Shown one piece after another: positions 6,855-15,227 of a stretch of 64,000 nucleotides of DNA; position 1 is the stretch's first letter; each line of letters begins with the position of its first letter. Below the pieces are notes generated by a model. The model was not told where the DNA came from and did not search any database. It was given only the letters and a program-made list of their open reading frames with translations. The translations under genes were made by a program, and so were the position numbers. Source of the DNA: SB11 sp035906255 (lineage in GTDB: Bacteria; Bacteroidota; Bacteroidia; UBA8524); contig JAMIFM010000037.1 in NCBI GenBank assembly GCA_035906255.1, forward strand, positions 372,001-436,000. Reading direction: 5' to 3'.

Positions 6855-7928
6855 TTATATACGTACTACCCAACCAAAAGGGTCTTCGGCTTTACCGGTT
6901 TTTATATCGGTAAGTGTTTTGCCCAGTTTGTTTGAGTATTCCCAAGTCTCATGCCCGCTTAGGGTATAATCCTTATCGTTGTAATTAACAACTATAATAG
7001 GTATCAGCGTTGCAGCAGTTCCGGTAGCAAACACTTCAGTTACAGTGCCGTTTTCAATACCTTCAACAATCTCAGTTATTGAAACAGGTCTTTCCTCAAC
7101 CTCAACTCCCCAGCTTTTTAATAACTGTATCACACTGTCGCGGGTAATACCTGCCAATATAGTACCGTCAAGATTAGGAGTTACCACCTTATCGCCCATG
7201 CGCACAAACACATTGGTAGTTCCTGTTTCTTCAATATACTTATGTTCTTCGGCATCCGTCCACAACACCTGCATATATCCTTGAGCTTGAGCTTCGCGGG
7301 TAGCCAGCATTTGCGAGCCGTAGTTTCCCGCACATTTGGCAAACCCTACACCGCCTTTAAAAGCACGGGCATATTGGGTAGCTACCTTCACCTTTAGCGG
7401 CTGTTGGTAATAAGCGTTAACAGGGCAGGTAAAAATACTGAAACGGTAAGTTTCACTGGGTTTAACCCCAATAAAGGCGTCAGTACCGAACATAAACGGA
7501 CGTATGTATAAACCGCTACCTTCTGTGGTTGGTATCCAATTACTGTCGGTTTTCACCAGTTCAGTAATGGCATCCATAAAGTAATCTTCGGGTAATTCGG
7601 GCATACACATACGGGCTGCCGATATATTCATACGTTTCAGGTTATCCGTTGGGCGAAACAAAAGCGGCTTTCCGTCAGGCCCCTTTTGTGCTTTCATCCC
7701 TTCAAAAATTGCTTGTCCGTAGTGAATGGCCGATATAGCCATGCTCATGGGCACCTCACCGTATGGCAAAATCCTTGCGTCAGTCCAAATACCGTTTTGG
7801 TAATCAATAATCAGTTGGTGGTCAGAAAAAACCTTCCCGAACTGAATGTTGGTAAAATCTACCTTTCCGATATTAGATTCAGTAACACGGGTAATTGCAA
7901 TGGGAAGCCTTGTTGCACTTTCGCTCAT
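6855..7928 (-). CDS. ilvE: Branched-chain amino acid aminotransferase
   Basis: This 357-residue class IV PLP aminotransferase interconverts leucine, isoleucine and valine with their 2-oxo acids using glutamate/2-oxoglutarate. The PLP lysine is Lys198 in GGVGFAKCAGNYGSQ. The EETGTTNVFVRMGDKVVTP and GTILAGITRDSVIQL blocks are also present. Length and motifs match the BCAT2-like long form common in Bacteroidota. It appears monocistronic. Confidence 0.93.
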   Translation of the reverse strand: MSESATRLPIAITRVTESNIGKVDFTNIQFGKVFSDHQLIIDYQNGIWTDARILPYGEVPMSMAISAIHYGQAIFEGMKAQKGPDGKPLLFRPTDNLKRMNISAARMCMPELPEDYFMDAITELVKTDSNWIPTTEGSGLYIRPFMFGTDAFIGVKPSETYRFSIFTCPVNAYYQQPLKVKVATQYARAFKGGVGFAKCAGNYGSQMLATREAQAQGYMQVLWTDAEEHKYIEETGTTNVFVRMGDKVVTPNLDGTILAGITRDSVIQLLKSWGVEVEERPVSITEIVEGIENGTVTEVFATGTAATLIPIIVVNYNDKDYTLSGHETWEYSNKLGKTLTDIKTGKAEDPFGWVVRI

Positions 7929-8068
7929 TTCAGTAAAAAATTAAACACACAGGTAATACAAAGAACAAGCCGGCGGGGTAACAAGTAAAAACTGTGTATA
8001 ACCTTACGCAGCGGCATTATAATTTGCGTGCAAGTTTACATATTTTCCAATACAAACAAATTGATATT

Positions 8069-8536
8069 ATGCTAAAAATGCAGGAAGGGGCGGTGAGGTT
8101 GTTTTTTGAGGGCACAACCCTGTATGTGCCCAAGCAAAAACCAACTGTAACAGAGGGTTTTGAGTACGAGGGCGAGAACAATAAATACATATTGATGCTG
8201 TTTAGTCACGGCGAAAAAAGTGCACTACCTGCCAAAAACAGACCCTTTTTGGAGAAAATTTTGGGGGCAGTGAAAATGACGTTTAAAGATGTGGCAATGA
8301 TGAATATTGCAGGAACAACCCCTGCATTTGAGGGATTAAAAAGTTACTTTGTACCTTCAGCGTTGTTTTTGTGGGGAATTGACCCGCAAACATTGGGAAT
8401 AAAGGCCAATAAATACGAACCTGTATTGTTTGATAAGGTGAAAGTGATTTGCTTGGACAGCTTGCCTGAAATTGAAGGTAACGACGAGTTGAAAAAGAAA
8501 CTTTGGGGTATTTTGAAACAACATTTTTTACAATGA
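8069..8536 (+). CDS. Unknown protein, possibly DNA polymerase III psi (HolD)-like
   Basis: I do not recognise this 155-residue protein with certainty. It ends in KVICLDSLPEIEGNDELKKKLWGILKQHF, and its middle reads KNRPFLEKILGAVKMTFKDVAMMN and SALFLWGIDPQTLGI. A short fold with a C-terminal (S)L..L....ELK..LW..L pattern resembles the psi subunit of the polymerase III clamp loader. That is a pattern-level guess only. I chose the ATG at 8069; a second ATG at 8078 is also possible. Its TGA overlaps the rdgB ATG (ATGA), so the two are translationally coupled. Confidence 0.55.
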   Translation: MLKMQEGAVRLFFEGTTLYVPKQKPTVTEGFEYEGENNKYILMLFSHGEKSALPAKNRPFLEKILGAVKMTFKDVAMMNIAGTTPAFEGLKSYFVPSALFLWGIDPQTLGIKANKYEPVLFDKVKVICLDSLPEIEGNDELKKKLWGILKQHFLQ

Positions 8537-9108
8537 TGGAATTGGTTTTTGCTACCCAAAATCCCCACAAAGCGCGAGAAATTGAGGCAAAACTGGGCGA
8601 TGGGTTTATAATTACAAGTTTAGATGCACTGGGTATTACCGAAGAAATACCCGAAACAGCTCCTACACTTGAGGGCAATGCGTTGATGAAAGCCCGTTAT
8701 GTGTATGAAAAAACCGGGCGTAATTGCTTTGCCGATGATACTGGGCTGGAGGTGGAGGCCCTAAACGGTGAGCCGGGTGTTTACAGTGCCCGCTATGCAG
8801 GGCTGCAAAAAAATCCGGAGGATAATATGCGCTTGTTGCTTGAGAAACTACAAACACAAAGCAACCGTAAAGCCCGTTTCCGTACAGTGATAGCGTTGAT
8901 AATTGATGGAAAAGAATATACGTTTGACGGGATTGCCGAAGGGGAAATAATAAACGATAAACGGGGGAGTGAAGGTTTTGGGTACGACCCTGTGTTTGTA
9001 CCTGCCGGACATACCCGCACATTTGCCGAAATGACGCTGGATGAGAAAAACGAGTTGAGCCACCGTGCTAAGGCATTTGCGAAAATGAAGGATTTTTTGA
9101 CGCTGTAA
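8533..9108 (+). CDS. rdgB: XTP/dITP diphosphatase (RdgB/HAM1)
   Basis: This 191-residue nucleotide-sanitising pyrophosphatase hydrolyses XTP, dITP and ITP to monophosphates and keeps deaminated purines out of DNA and RNA. It shows the N-terminal VFATQNPHKAREIEAKL, the FADDTGLEVEALNGEPGVYSARYAG active-site block, GFGYDPVF and the C-terminal SHRAKAF. I prefer the ATG at 8533 because it forms the ATGA overlap with the upstream gene; the next codon is also ATG. Confidence 0.95.
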   Translation: MMELVFATQNPHKAREIEAKLGDGFIITSLDALGITEEIPETAPTLEGNALMKARYVYEKTGRNCFADDTGLEVEALNGEPGVYSARYAGLQKNPEDNMRLLLEKLQTQSNRKARFRTVIALIIDGKEYTFDGIAEGEIINDKRGSEGFGYDPVFVPAGHTRTFAEMTLDEKNELSHRAKAFAKMKDFLTL

Positions 9109-9110
9109 CA

Positions 9111-10205
9111 TTGGCAACTGTACAGCAATACTATGATATACTTGGGGTAGGCTCCAATGCTACAATGCAGGAGATTGTGCGTGCCTATCGCAAAAAGGCC
9201 ATGCAACTGCACCCCGACCGCAACCCTGCACCCGATGCTACCCAACAGTTTATATTGCTTGAAGAGGCCTACAAATACCTTAAAAACTTAAAAGAAGGAA
9301 AAGTTGCACAAAGCGGTAGTAGCCAAGAAGCTGAATTTGCCCGTTGGTGGCAACGTGAGCAGGAAAACACCCGTCGCCAAGCGCAAGAACGAGCCCGTAT
9401 GCGCTACGAAGAGTTTGTTAATTCAGAAGAATATAAGCTCGAAACGGCTAAAGACACCCTTACCAATGTGTTTTTTACGCTACTCACTGTTTTTATATTG
9501 CTGGTAGTACCTGTGTGGTCGTTTATTGCCAAAGGGTGGGTAGGGCTTTTCATTAGTATTGTAATTATATTAGTTACCCTCCCGCTTAGTCTTGCCGTAC
9601 TTATTCAAACCAAACTGTTGCGTGAATCGATACGCAATCTTCCCTCAGCTATAAAATACCTGCTAAAATTTACCTGGCTCGATTCCATTAAAGAAAATCC
9701 TGTATATCTACTGGGTTTTTCAGCCGTTATAAACGGGGGCATATTACTCAAAATCACCCTTAGTACAGTAATGCCCACTTTTGTTATTGTGCCTTTGTAT
9801 ATTGGAGCTATTGTAGGCGGTTATTGGTGGGCGTATAAGAAAAAAATATATGAGCGACATATACAGTCTATTTATGGATTTTTATTTGCACCGCTAATTA
9901 TCAACTGCCTGTTTGTTCTTAATTTTTATATAAGCTTTAATCCCCAAGCAGAAACCTATCGGTACGTTTCTAAAATTGATGATGAGGCAAGCTATTCTTA
10001 CAGAAAAAGCAGCACCCTGAATTTTGTAAACGGGGAGTATGCCAACTATCACGGGTTGCGCACTTTTGCCAGCTACGATAAGGTGAAAGTAGGTAACGTA
10101 GCAACGCTTTATTTTAAGCGGGGTATTTTAGGACTTAGGGTACTAAAGGATTATGAGGTAAAGTGGGAGGACGAAGAGCCGGATGTAAGAATACAGTATT
10201 ATTAA
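9111..10205 (+). CDS. J-domain membrane protein
   Basis: This 364-residue protein has an N-terminal J domain (about 5-65, HPD motif at 34-36 in MQLHPDRNP) that should stimulate an Hsp70/DnaK partner. It lacks the zinc-finger and substrate domains of DnaJ. An arginine- and glutamine-rich helix follows, then about four membrane segments between residues 115 and 270 and a soluble C-terminal tail. It is therefore a membrane-anchored co-chaperone-like protein of unknown client. The start is TTG at 9111; the first ATG lies inside the J domain and would destroy it. It begins 2 bp after rdgB. Confidence 0.8.
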   Translation: MATVQQYYDILGVGSNATMQEIVRAYRKKAMQLHPDRNPAPDATQQFILLEEAYKYLKNLKEGKVAQSGSSQEAEFARWWQREQENTRRQAQERARMRYEEFVNSEEYKLETAKDTLTNVFFTLLTVFILLVVPVWSFIAKGWVGLFISIVIILVTLPLSLAVLIQTKLLRESIRNLPSAIKYLLKFTWLDSIKENPVYLLGFSAVINGGILLKITLSTVMPTFVIVPLYIGAIVGGYWWAYKKKIYERHIQSIYGFLFAPLIINCLFVLNFYISFNPQAETYRYVSKIDDEASYSYRKSSTLNFVNGEYANYHGLRTFASYDKVKVGNVATLYFKRGILGLRVLKDYEVKWEDEEPDVRIQYY

Positions 10206-10215
10206 ACCAACAGCA

Positions 10216-11235
10216 ATGACAAACCCGATTTTAGTAGAAATATACCGCAACAATGTGTTAGAGAGTTTTCACCGCGGGGTGGTATGTGTAGTAGATAAAG
10301 ACAACAATATTATATACAGTGAGGGCGATGTACATCAAATATGTTACCCTCGTTCGGCATTAAAACTGATACAAGTACTACCCTTGCTTGAAAGTGGTGC
10401 AGTTGAACATTTTGGGTTTACCTTGGAAGAAATAGCCATTATGTGCGGTAGCCATAATGGCGAAGAGGAACACCAGCGGGTGGTAAACTCTATTTTGGCC
10501 AAAATAGGGTTGGACAAGGACAAGCTGTTTTGCGGCTCTCAATTTCCTACTGACCGAAAAACCGCCAACCAACTGATAAAAACCGATACCAAACCCCATC
10601 ATATACACAACAATTGTAGCGGAAAACACGCAGGGTTTTTGGCCTATTGTGTGTTTATGGGGTGGCCTGTAGAGGATTATATCAATCCCCAGCATCCTGC
10701 ACAACAAGCTATTATGCAAACCTCAGCCGAGATGTATGAATATCCTGCTGAAAAAATGGTAACCGCCCTCGACGGATGTTCAGCCCCCATATTTTCGGTA
10801 CCTGTATTCAATCAGGCAGTGGGTTATAAAAACTTGGTGCATCCCGTAAAATTCAGCCCTGAACGGCAAAAAGCCTGCGCTACTATTGTTGATGCGGTGA
10901 GTAAATATCCATACATGGTGGCCGGTCGCAACCGCTATTGTACTGATATGATGCAAGTGTGTGCCCCGAGAATTATAGGCAAGACTGGTGCCGAGGGAAT
11001 ATTTTGCATGGGACTGACCGAAGAAAAAATAGGGGTTGCTATTAAAATCGACGATGGAGAAATGCTGCCTCAATACAATGTGGCACAAAGGTTTATTGAA
11101 GCTACGGGCATTTTTACAACCGAACAACTTGCTCCGTTAAAACAATACGAACGCAACGAACTTAAAAACTTTAACCAGTTTGTAACGGGTGAAATACGCA
11201 CGGCTGATGGGCTGTTTAAGGGATTGATTTTGTAA
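10216..11235 (+). CDS. L-asparaginase, Rhizobium etli type II family
   Basis: This 339-residue protein belongs to the asparaginase family named after the R. etli thermolabile enzyme, which is unrelated to E. coli AnsA/AnsB. Family blocks are visible: YPRSALKLIQVLPLL, IMCGSHNGEEEHQ, HNNCSGKHAGFLAYC, DGCSAPIFSVPV and the catalytic-region GKTGAEGIFCMGL. It should hydrolyse asparagine to aspartate and ammonia in the cytoplasm, as no signal peptide is seen. It is the last gene of the unit that begins at 8069, 10 bp after its neighbour. Confidence 0.85.
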   Translation: MTNPILVEIYRNNVLESFHRGVVCVVDKDNNIIYSEGDVHQICYPRSALKLIQVLPLLESGAVEHFGFTLEEIAIMCGSHNGEEEHQRVVNSILAKIGLDKDKLFCGSQFPTDRKTANQLIKTDTKPHHIHNNCSGKHAGFLAYCVFMGWPVEDYINPQHPAQQAIMQTSAEMYEYPAEKMVTALDGCSAPIFSVPVFNQAVGYKNLVHPVKFSPERQKACATIVDAVSKYPYMVAGRNRYCTDMMQVCAPRIIGKTGAEGIFCMGLTEEKIGVAIKIDDGEMLPQYNVAQRFIEATGIFTTEQLAPLKQYERNELKNFNQFVTGEIRTADGLFKGLIL

Positions 11236-11239
11236 ATAC

Positions 11240-11455
11240 CACCCCGAATGGTTTTAAACCATTCGGGACGCATTTTTTAACAGAGGCGGGCTTCATGCCC
11301 GTCAAGGGTAGGTGGGTATAAAACCTGCCGCTATTGAGAGTTTGCAGAATAAGACGCATTTTTTACCACAAAGCCACAAAGTTTTCTAATTCTGCACCTT
11401 AGTGCCTTCGTGGCATGAGGATAAATACAACATCAACGGGCTTTATGCCCGTTGG
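11240..11455. repeat. Palindrome cluster R1 (between asparaginase and EamA genes)
   Basis: Four palindromic units lie in this gap. At 11243-11267, CCCGAATGGTTT pairs with AAACCATTCGGG around a single T. At 11287-11301, CGGGC and GCCCG flank TTCAT. At 11364-11415, an imperfect pair is built on the CACTAAGG/CCTTAGTG words (here ACCACAAAGCCACAAAG against CCTTAGTGCCTTCGTGGC). At 11434-11454, CAACGGGC and GCCCGTTG flank TTTAT. A weaker ATAAA-centred pair is at 11311-11329. No gene is visible in the gap. Confidence 0.8.
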
Positions 11456-11493
11456 TAGGAGAGGTTTCCATTCTCCCGTGTTAGTTATTTACT

Positions 11494-12414
11494 ATGCCCC
11501 GCACTATCTTCGCACCCGTTTTGGGCACACGGCTAAAGGTTCATATCTCACTTTTCATTGTCTCGCTGATATACGGGGCTACCTTTTCATTAGCCAAAGA
11601 AGTAATGCCCAAATACATATCGCCCCTTACTTTTATCGTGCTTAGAGTAGGGTGTGCACTGGTGCTGTTCCTTATCTTTCATTCCCTTTTTATCCGCGAA
11701 AAAATAGAACGCAAAGACCTTGGCGGTTTGGCACTTTCAGCCCTGTTTGGGGTAGCTGCCAATATGCTGATGTTTTTTGAAGGATTGGCTAACACTACTC
11801 CCATCAATGCCTCGGTACTTATGATGGTTACGCCCGTGTTTGTATTTGTAATCCACACAGTAGTTAGTCGCGAAAGGATAAGCGGAACAAAAGCGGCAGG
11901 TATAGCCCTTGCTGCCATTGGAGCAATGATGCTGATGGGCGGCAAGCGGCTCAGTTTCAGTAAAGACACCCTGTACGGTGATGTTTACATTATTCTGAAT
12001 GCCCTTAGCTATGCCGTGTATTTGGTGTACGTTAAAAAATTTATCAAAAAGTATAACCCCATCACGGTAAGCAAGTGGAACTTTATTTTCGGTTTCCTAA
12101 TCGTACTACCCTTTGGTATGGGCGGTATAGAGCTGATTAATTGGGCAAGTTTCACCCCGTTTATATGGTTTTGCTTTTGGTTTGTGCTTGTAGCCACCAC
12201 ATTTATCACCTATTTGCTCAATGCGTGGGCATTGCAGCACGCCCCCTCAACGTTGGTAGGCTCATACATATACCTGCAACCCGTTATTGCCACAATTATT
12301 GCCCTTACAAGTCAAAAAGACACACTTACGATAGAAAAGATTATATTTATCCTGTTAATATTTATGGGGGTGTATTTAGTATCCCTCACACCTAAAAAAA
12401 TAGTCACTAAATGA
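11494..12414 (+). CDS. EamA/DMT-family transporter
   Basis: This 306-residue integral membrane protein has about ten hydrophobic segments in two EamA halves. The first contains YGATFSLAKEVMPKYISPLTFIVLRV, and the second (NALSYAVYLVYVKKFIKKYNPITVSKWNF) ends GVYLVS. This fold exports amino acids or other metabolites; the substrate cannot be read from sequence. It ends in an ATGA overlap with yicC, so the two are coupled, although a functional link is not obvious. Confidence 0.85.
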   Translation: MPRTIFAPVLGTRLKVHISLFIVSLIYGATFSLAKEVMPKYISPLTFIVLRVGCALVLFLIFHSLFIREKIERKDLGGLALSALFGVAANMLMFFEGLANTTPINASVLMMVTPVFVFVIHTVVSRERISGTKAAGIALAAIGAMMLMGGKRLSFSKDTLYGDVYIILNALSYAVYLVYVKKFIKKYNPITVSKWNFIFGFLIVLPFGMGGIELINWASFTPFIWFCFWFVLVATTFITYLLNAWALQHAPSTLVGSYIYLQPVIATIIALTSQKDTLTIEKIIFILLIFMGVYLVSLTPKKIVTK

Positions 12415-13292
12415 TGAAATTACGCTCCATGACGGGGTTTGGCGGTGCCGAGGCAGCCAATAACCGAATAGCGGTGAAAGCCGAACTAAAATCGCTGAAC
12501 GGAAAATTTATGGATCTTAACCTGCGCATGCCCCGTAATGTGCAGAATAAAGAAATAGCCCTGCGCCGTGAACTAAGCCGACGGATAGAGCGTGGAACGG
12601 CTACCTTGTTTTTAAATATCGAACGCAATGTAACAGGGGCTGATGTACCGCTGGTTGACGGTGAAATGGCCAAAAAACTGTTTACCGAAATTGAGCAGCT
12701 GCAACAAACCCTTAGTTACCAAAGTGCCAATATTTTGGATAGGGTACTGGCGTTTCCCGGTGTGATAAATACCGACGATACCGAAGATTTGGACGAAGAC
12801 GACTGGAAATTGGTTGAAACAACGATTGACCAAGCTTTTGATGCGTTTGATGCATTCCGCTTACAAGAAGGAGATGCTTTGAGGCAGGATTTGCAAAAGT
12901 TTGTTGAAAACATACAAAACTGCCTTCCTGAGATTGAAAAGTACGAGGGTGATCGTATAACAGCACTGCGTGATCGTATCTATAATCAGTTGCAGGCTAC
13001 GCTTGATGATGAAAAGCTGGATAAAGACCGCTTTGAGCAAGAGATGATATACTACCTTGAAAAGATTGATTTTAGTGAAGAGAAATCGAGGTTGATACAA
13101 CACTGCCGCTACTTTACCGATACCCTTACCAAAGAACCGGGCGGTAAAAAGCTGGGCTTTATTGCACAGGAAATGGGTCGTGAAATAAACACATTAGGAG
13201 CCAAAGCGTCTCACTTCAACATTCAACAATTGGTGGTGGTGATGAAAGATGAGCTTGAAAAAATAAAAGAGCAGGTAAACAACGTGCTGTAA
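12411..13292 (+). CDS. YicC/YloC family endoribonuclease
   Basis: This 293-residue protein has the conserved N-terminal RSMTGFGGAEA and AELKSLNGKFMDLNLRMP and the C-terminal DUF1732 block (GGKKLGFIAQEMGREINTLGAKASHFNIQQLVVVMKDELEKIKEQVNNV). Family members are metal-dependent endoribonucleases that act on RNA; E. coli YicC influences small-RNA decay. In many genomes yicC precedes gmk, but here a palindrome cluster and guaB follow. The start is the ATG at 12411 that overlaps the EamA stop; the ATG at 12414 is equally possible. Confidence 0.9.
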   Translation: MMKLRSMTGFGGAEAANNRIAVKAELKSLNGKFMDLNLRMPRNVQNKEIALRRELSRRIERGTATLFLNIERNVTGADVPLVDGEMAKKLFTEIEQLQQTLSYQSANILDRVLAFPGVINTDDTEDLDEDDWKLVETTIDQAFDAFDAFRLQEGDALRQDLQKFVENIQNCLPEIEKYEGDRITALRDRIYNQLQATLDDEKLDKDRFEQEMIYYLEKIDFSEEKSRLIQHCRYFTDTLTKEPGGKKLGFIAQEMGREINTLGAKASHFNIQQLVVVMKDELEKIKEQVNNVL

Positions 13293-13323
13293 GCAGTTTA
13301 ACTTTTAGGCCGACAAAAAAATA

Positions 13324-13419
13324 TGGGTTTGAAAACCCAACTATCACAATTACCCTTCAGCAACGGACTTAAGTCCGTTGCTGAAGGGTAATTACAAAAG
13401 CGACAGGTTTTAACCTGTC
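13324..13419. repeat. Palindrome cluster R2 with a perfect 46-bp palindrome
   Basis: Three palindromes are packed together. TGGGTTT/AAACCCA is at 13324-13339. A perfect 46-bp palindrome with no spacer spans 13348-13393; each 23-nt arm reads A, ATTACCCTT, CAGCAA, CGGACTT and its complement. GACAGGTT/AACCTGTC is at 13402-13419. The long palindrome could form a 21-23-bp hairpin in RNA or a cruciform in DNA. The cluster lies between two co-directional genes and has no trailing T-run, so it is not a typical terminator. Confidence 0.9.
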
Positions 13420-13484
13420 AACACCACAAATTTTATTACGGAGGCCTTCATCCCCGTTGCAAATACAGCAATCATAATTTTCTT

Positions 13485-13516
13485 CTTGTTTCCGTCATAA
13501 TATACTCCTACTTTTG
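13485..13516 (+). promoter_or_regulatory. guaB promoter
   Basis: TACTTTTG at 13509-13516 is an exact TAnnTTTG -7 box. It is preceded after a 20-nt spacer by CTTG at 13485-13488, one mismatch from the TTTG -33 element. The predicted leader is about 50 nt. Confidence 0.55.
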
Positions 13517-13575
13517 CACCGCAAATAAGAGTATCAACACACTATTCTTATCCTGTTAGTAAATCCTTATTTGCA

Positions 13576-15045
13576 ATGTATAATACAAATAAATTAAAGG
13601 GCGAAGCCCTTACCTTTGACGATGTTCTCGTCGTTCCCGGCTACTCAGAAGTACTTCCACGCGATGTAGATACCTCTACCCGCCTCACCCGCAACCTACG
13701 TATTAATGTCCCTATTGTTTCTTCGGCTATGGATACCGTAACCGAAAGCCGTTTGGCTATTGCCCTTGCACAAGAGGGCGGTATAGGCATTCTGCACAAA
13801 AACATGAGCATTGCAAGGCAGGCGGCCGAAGTACGCAAAGTGAAGCGTAGCGAAAGTGGGATGATTTTAGACCCCGTTACCCTAAACTCTGATGCTACTA
13901 TTGCCGATGCGTTGCAAATAATGAAAGAACACAAAATAGGCGGTATTCCTATTATTGATGGCGGCAATAAACTGGTTGGGATATTAACCAACCGCGATTT
14001 GCGCTTTGAAAACAATACCAACCGTCCTGTTCGCGAAGTGATGACTAAAGACGGTTTGATTACCGCCCCCGAAGGCACTACGCTAAAGCAGGCCGAAGGT
14101 ATTTTGCAGGAACACCGTATTGAGAAATTACCGGTGGTGAGCAACGACGGTAAACTTACAGGACTTATTACCTATAAAGATATATTAAAACACCGCGACC
14201 ACCCCAAAGCTTGCAAAGATGCCTTGGGTCGTTTGTTGGTGGGTGCGGCGGTAGGTATTACTGCTGATACATTGGAACGTGTTACTGCCCTTGTGAATGC
14301 GGGAGTGGATGTGGTGGTGATTGATACAGCTCACGGTCACTCAAAAGGGGTGATTGATGAAGTGAAGAAAGTAAAAGCAGCCTTCCCCAAATTAGAAGTG
14401 ATTGCTGGAAATATAGCTACCGGTGATGCTGCCAAAGCATTGGCCGAAGCAGGTGTTGATGCGGTGAAAGTTGGAGTTGGCCCCGGTTCTATTTGTACCA
14501 CCCGTATCATTGCAGGTATCGGGATGCCGCAACTAAGTGCCATTTTTGAAGCTGCCGAAGCGGTGAAGCCTTACAATATTCCTGTAATTGCCGATGGTGG
14601 TATCCGTTATAGCGGCGATTTGGTAAAAGCCCTTGTGGCAGGAGCCAGCACTATTATGGCAGGTTCATTGTTTGCAGGTGTTGAAGAATCTCCGGGCGAA
14701 ACTATTTTGTACGAAGGTCGCAAAGTGAAATCGTACCGTGGTATGGGCAGTATTGAAGCTATGAAAGAAGGTAGCAAAGACCGCTATTTCCAAGATGCAG
14801 AAGAAGAAATCAGCAAACTGGTACCCGAAGGTATTGTGGGTATCGTTCCCTTCCGCGGCACACTAAGCGAAGTTGTTTACCAATACGTGGGCGGTTTGCG
14901 TGCAGGTATGGGTTATTGCGGTGCCCGCACTGTTGAAGATTTGCAGCAAGCGCAGTTTGTGCGTATTACAGGTGCAGGTGTGCGCGAAAGCCACCCGCAT
15001 GATATTACTATTACCAAAGAGGCGCCTAACTACAGCCGCAGGTAA
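13576..15045 (+). CDS. guaB: Inosine-5'-monophosphate dehydrogenase
   Basis: This 489-residue enzyme oxidises IMP to XMP with NAD+, the committed step of GMP synthesis. The barrel starts with LTFDDVLVVPGYSEVLP. Two CBS domains are inserted at about 98-205. The active-site loop GVGPGSICTTR (300-310) carries the catalytic Cys307, and the flap region contains GYCGARTVEDLQ. The mRNA leader has its own promoter, and a strong terminator follows, so the gene is probably monocistronic. Confidence 0.97.
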   Translation: MYNTNKLKGEALTFDDVLVVPGYSEVLPRDVDTSTRLTRNLRINVPIVSSAMDTVTESRLAIALAQEGGIGILHKNMSIARQAAEVRKVKRSESGMILDPVTLNSDATIADALQIMKEHKIGGIPIIDGGNKLVGILTNRDLRFENNTNRPVREVMTKDGLITAPEGTTLKQAEGILQEHRIEKLPVVSNDGKLTGLITYKDILKHRDHPKACKDALGRLLVGAAVGITADTLERVTALVNAGVDVVVIDTAHGHSKGVIDEVKKVKAAFPKLEVIAGNIATGDAAKALAEAGVDAVKVGVGPGSICTTRIIAGIGMPQLSAIFEAAEAVKPYNIPVIADGGIRYSGDLVKALVAGASTIMAGSLFAGVEESPGETILYEGRKVKSYRGMGSIEAMKEGSKDRYFQDAEEEISKLVPEGIVGIVPFRGTLSEVVYQYVGGLRAGMGYCGARTVEDLQQAQFVRITGAGVRESHPHDITITKEAPNYSRR

Positions 15046-15070
15046 TAAGTTTGCAAAAGGATTATTAATA

Positions 15071-15106
15071 CAAAGGCCGCACTTTAGTGCGGCCTTTGTT
15101 GTTTTT
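15071..15106 (+). terminator. Intrinsic terminator after guaB
   Basis: CAAAGGCCGCAC (15071-15082) pairs perfectly with GTGCGGCCTTTG (15087-15098) over a TTTA loop. A T-rich run follows to about 15106. Confidence 0.9.
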
Positions 15107-15227
15107 ATGTTCAGAACTTTGTTCTCCTGTAATTCCGAAGCGCAGCGAGGAAACTTATTGCAGGTGTGTTAACAAAGCGCAATAAGTTGCTTCCTATTGT
15201 GAGCAGCATTGTTTTGCCCGTAAGTAA

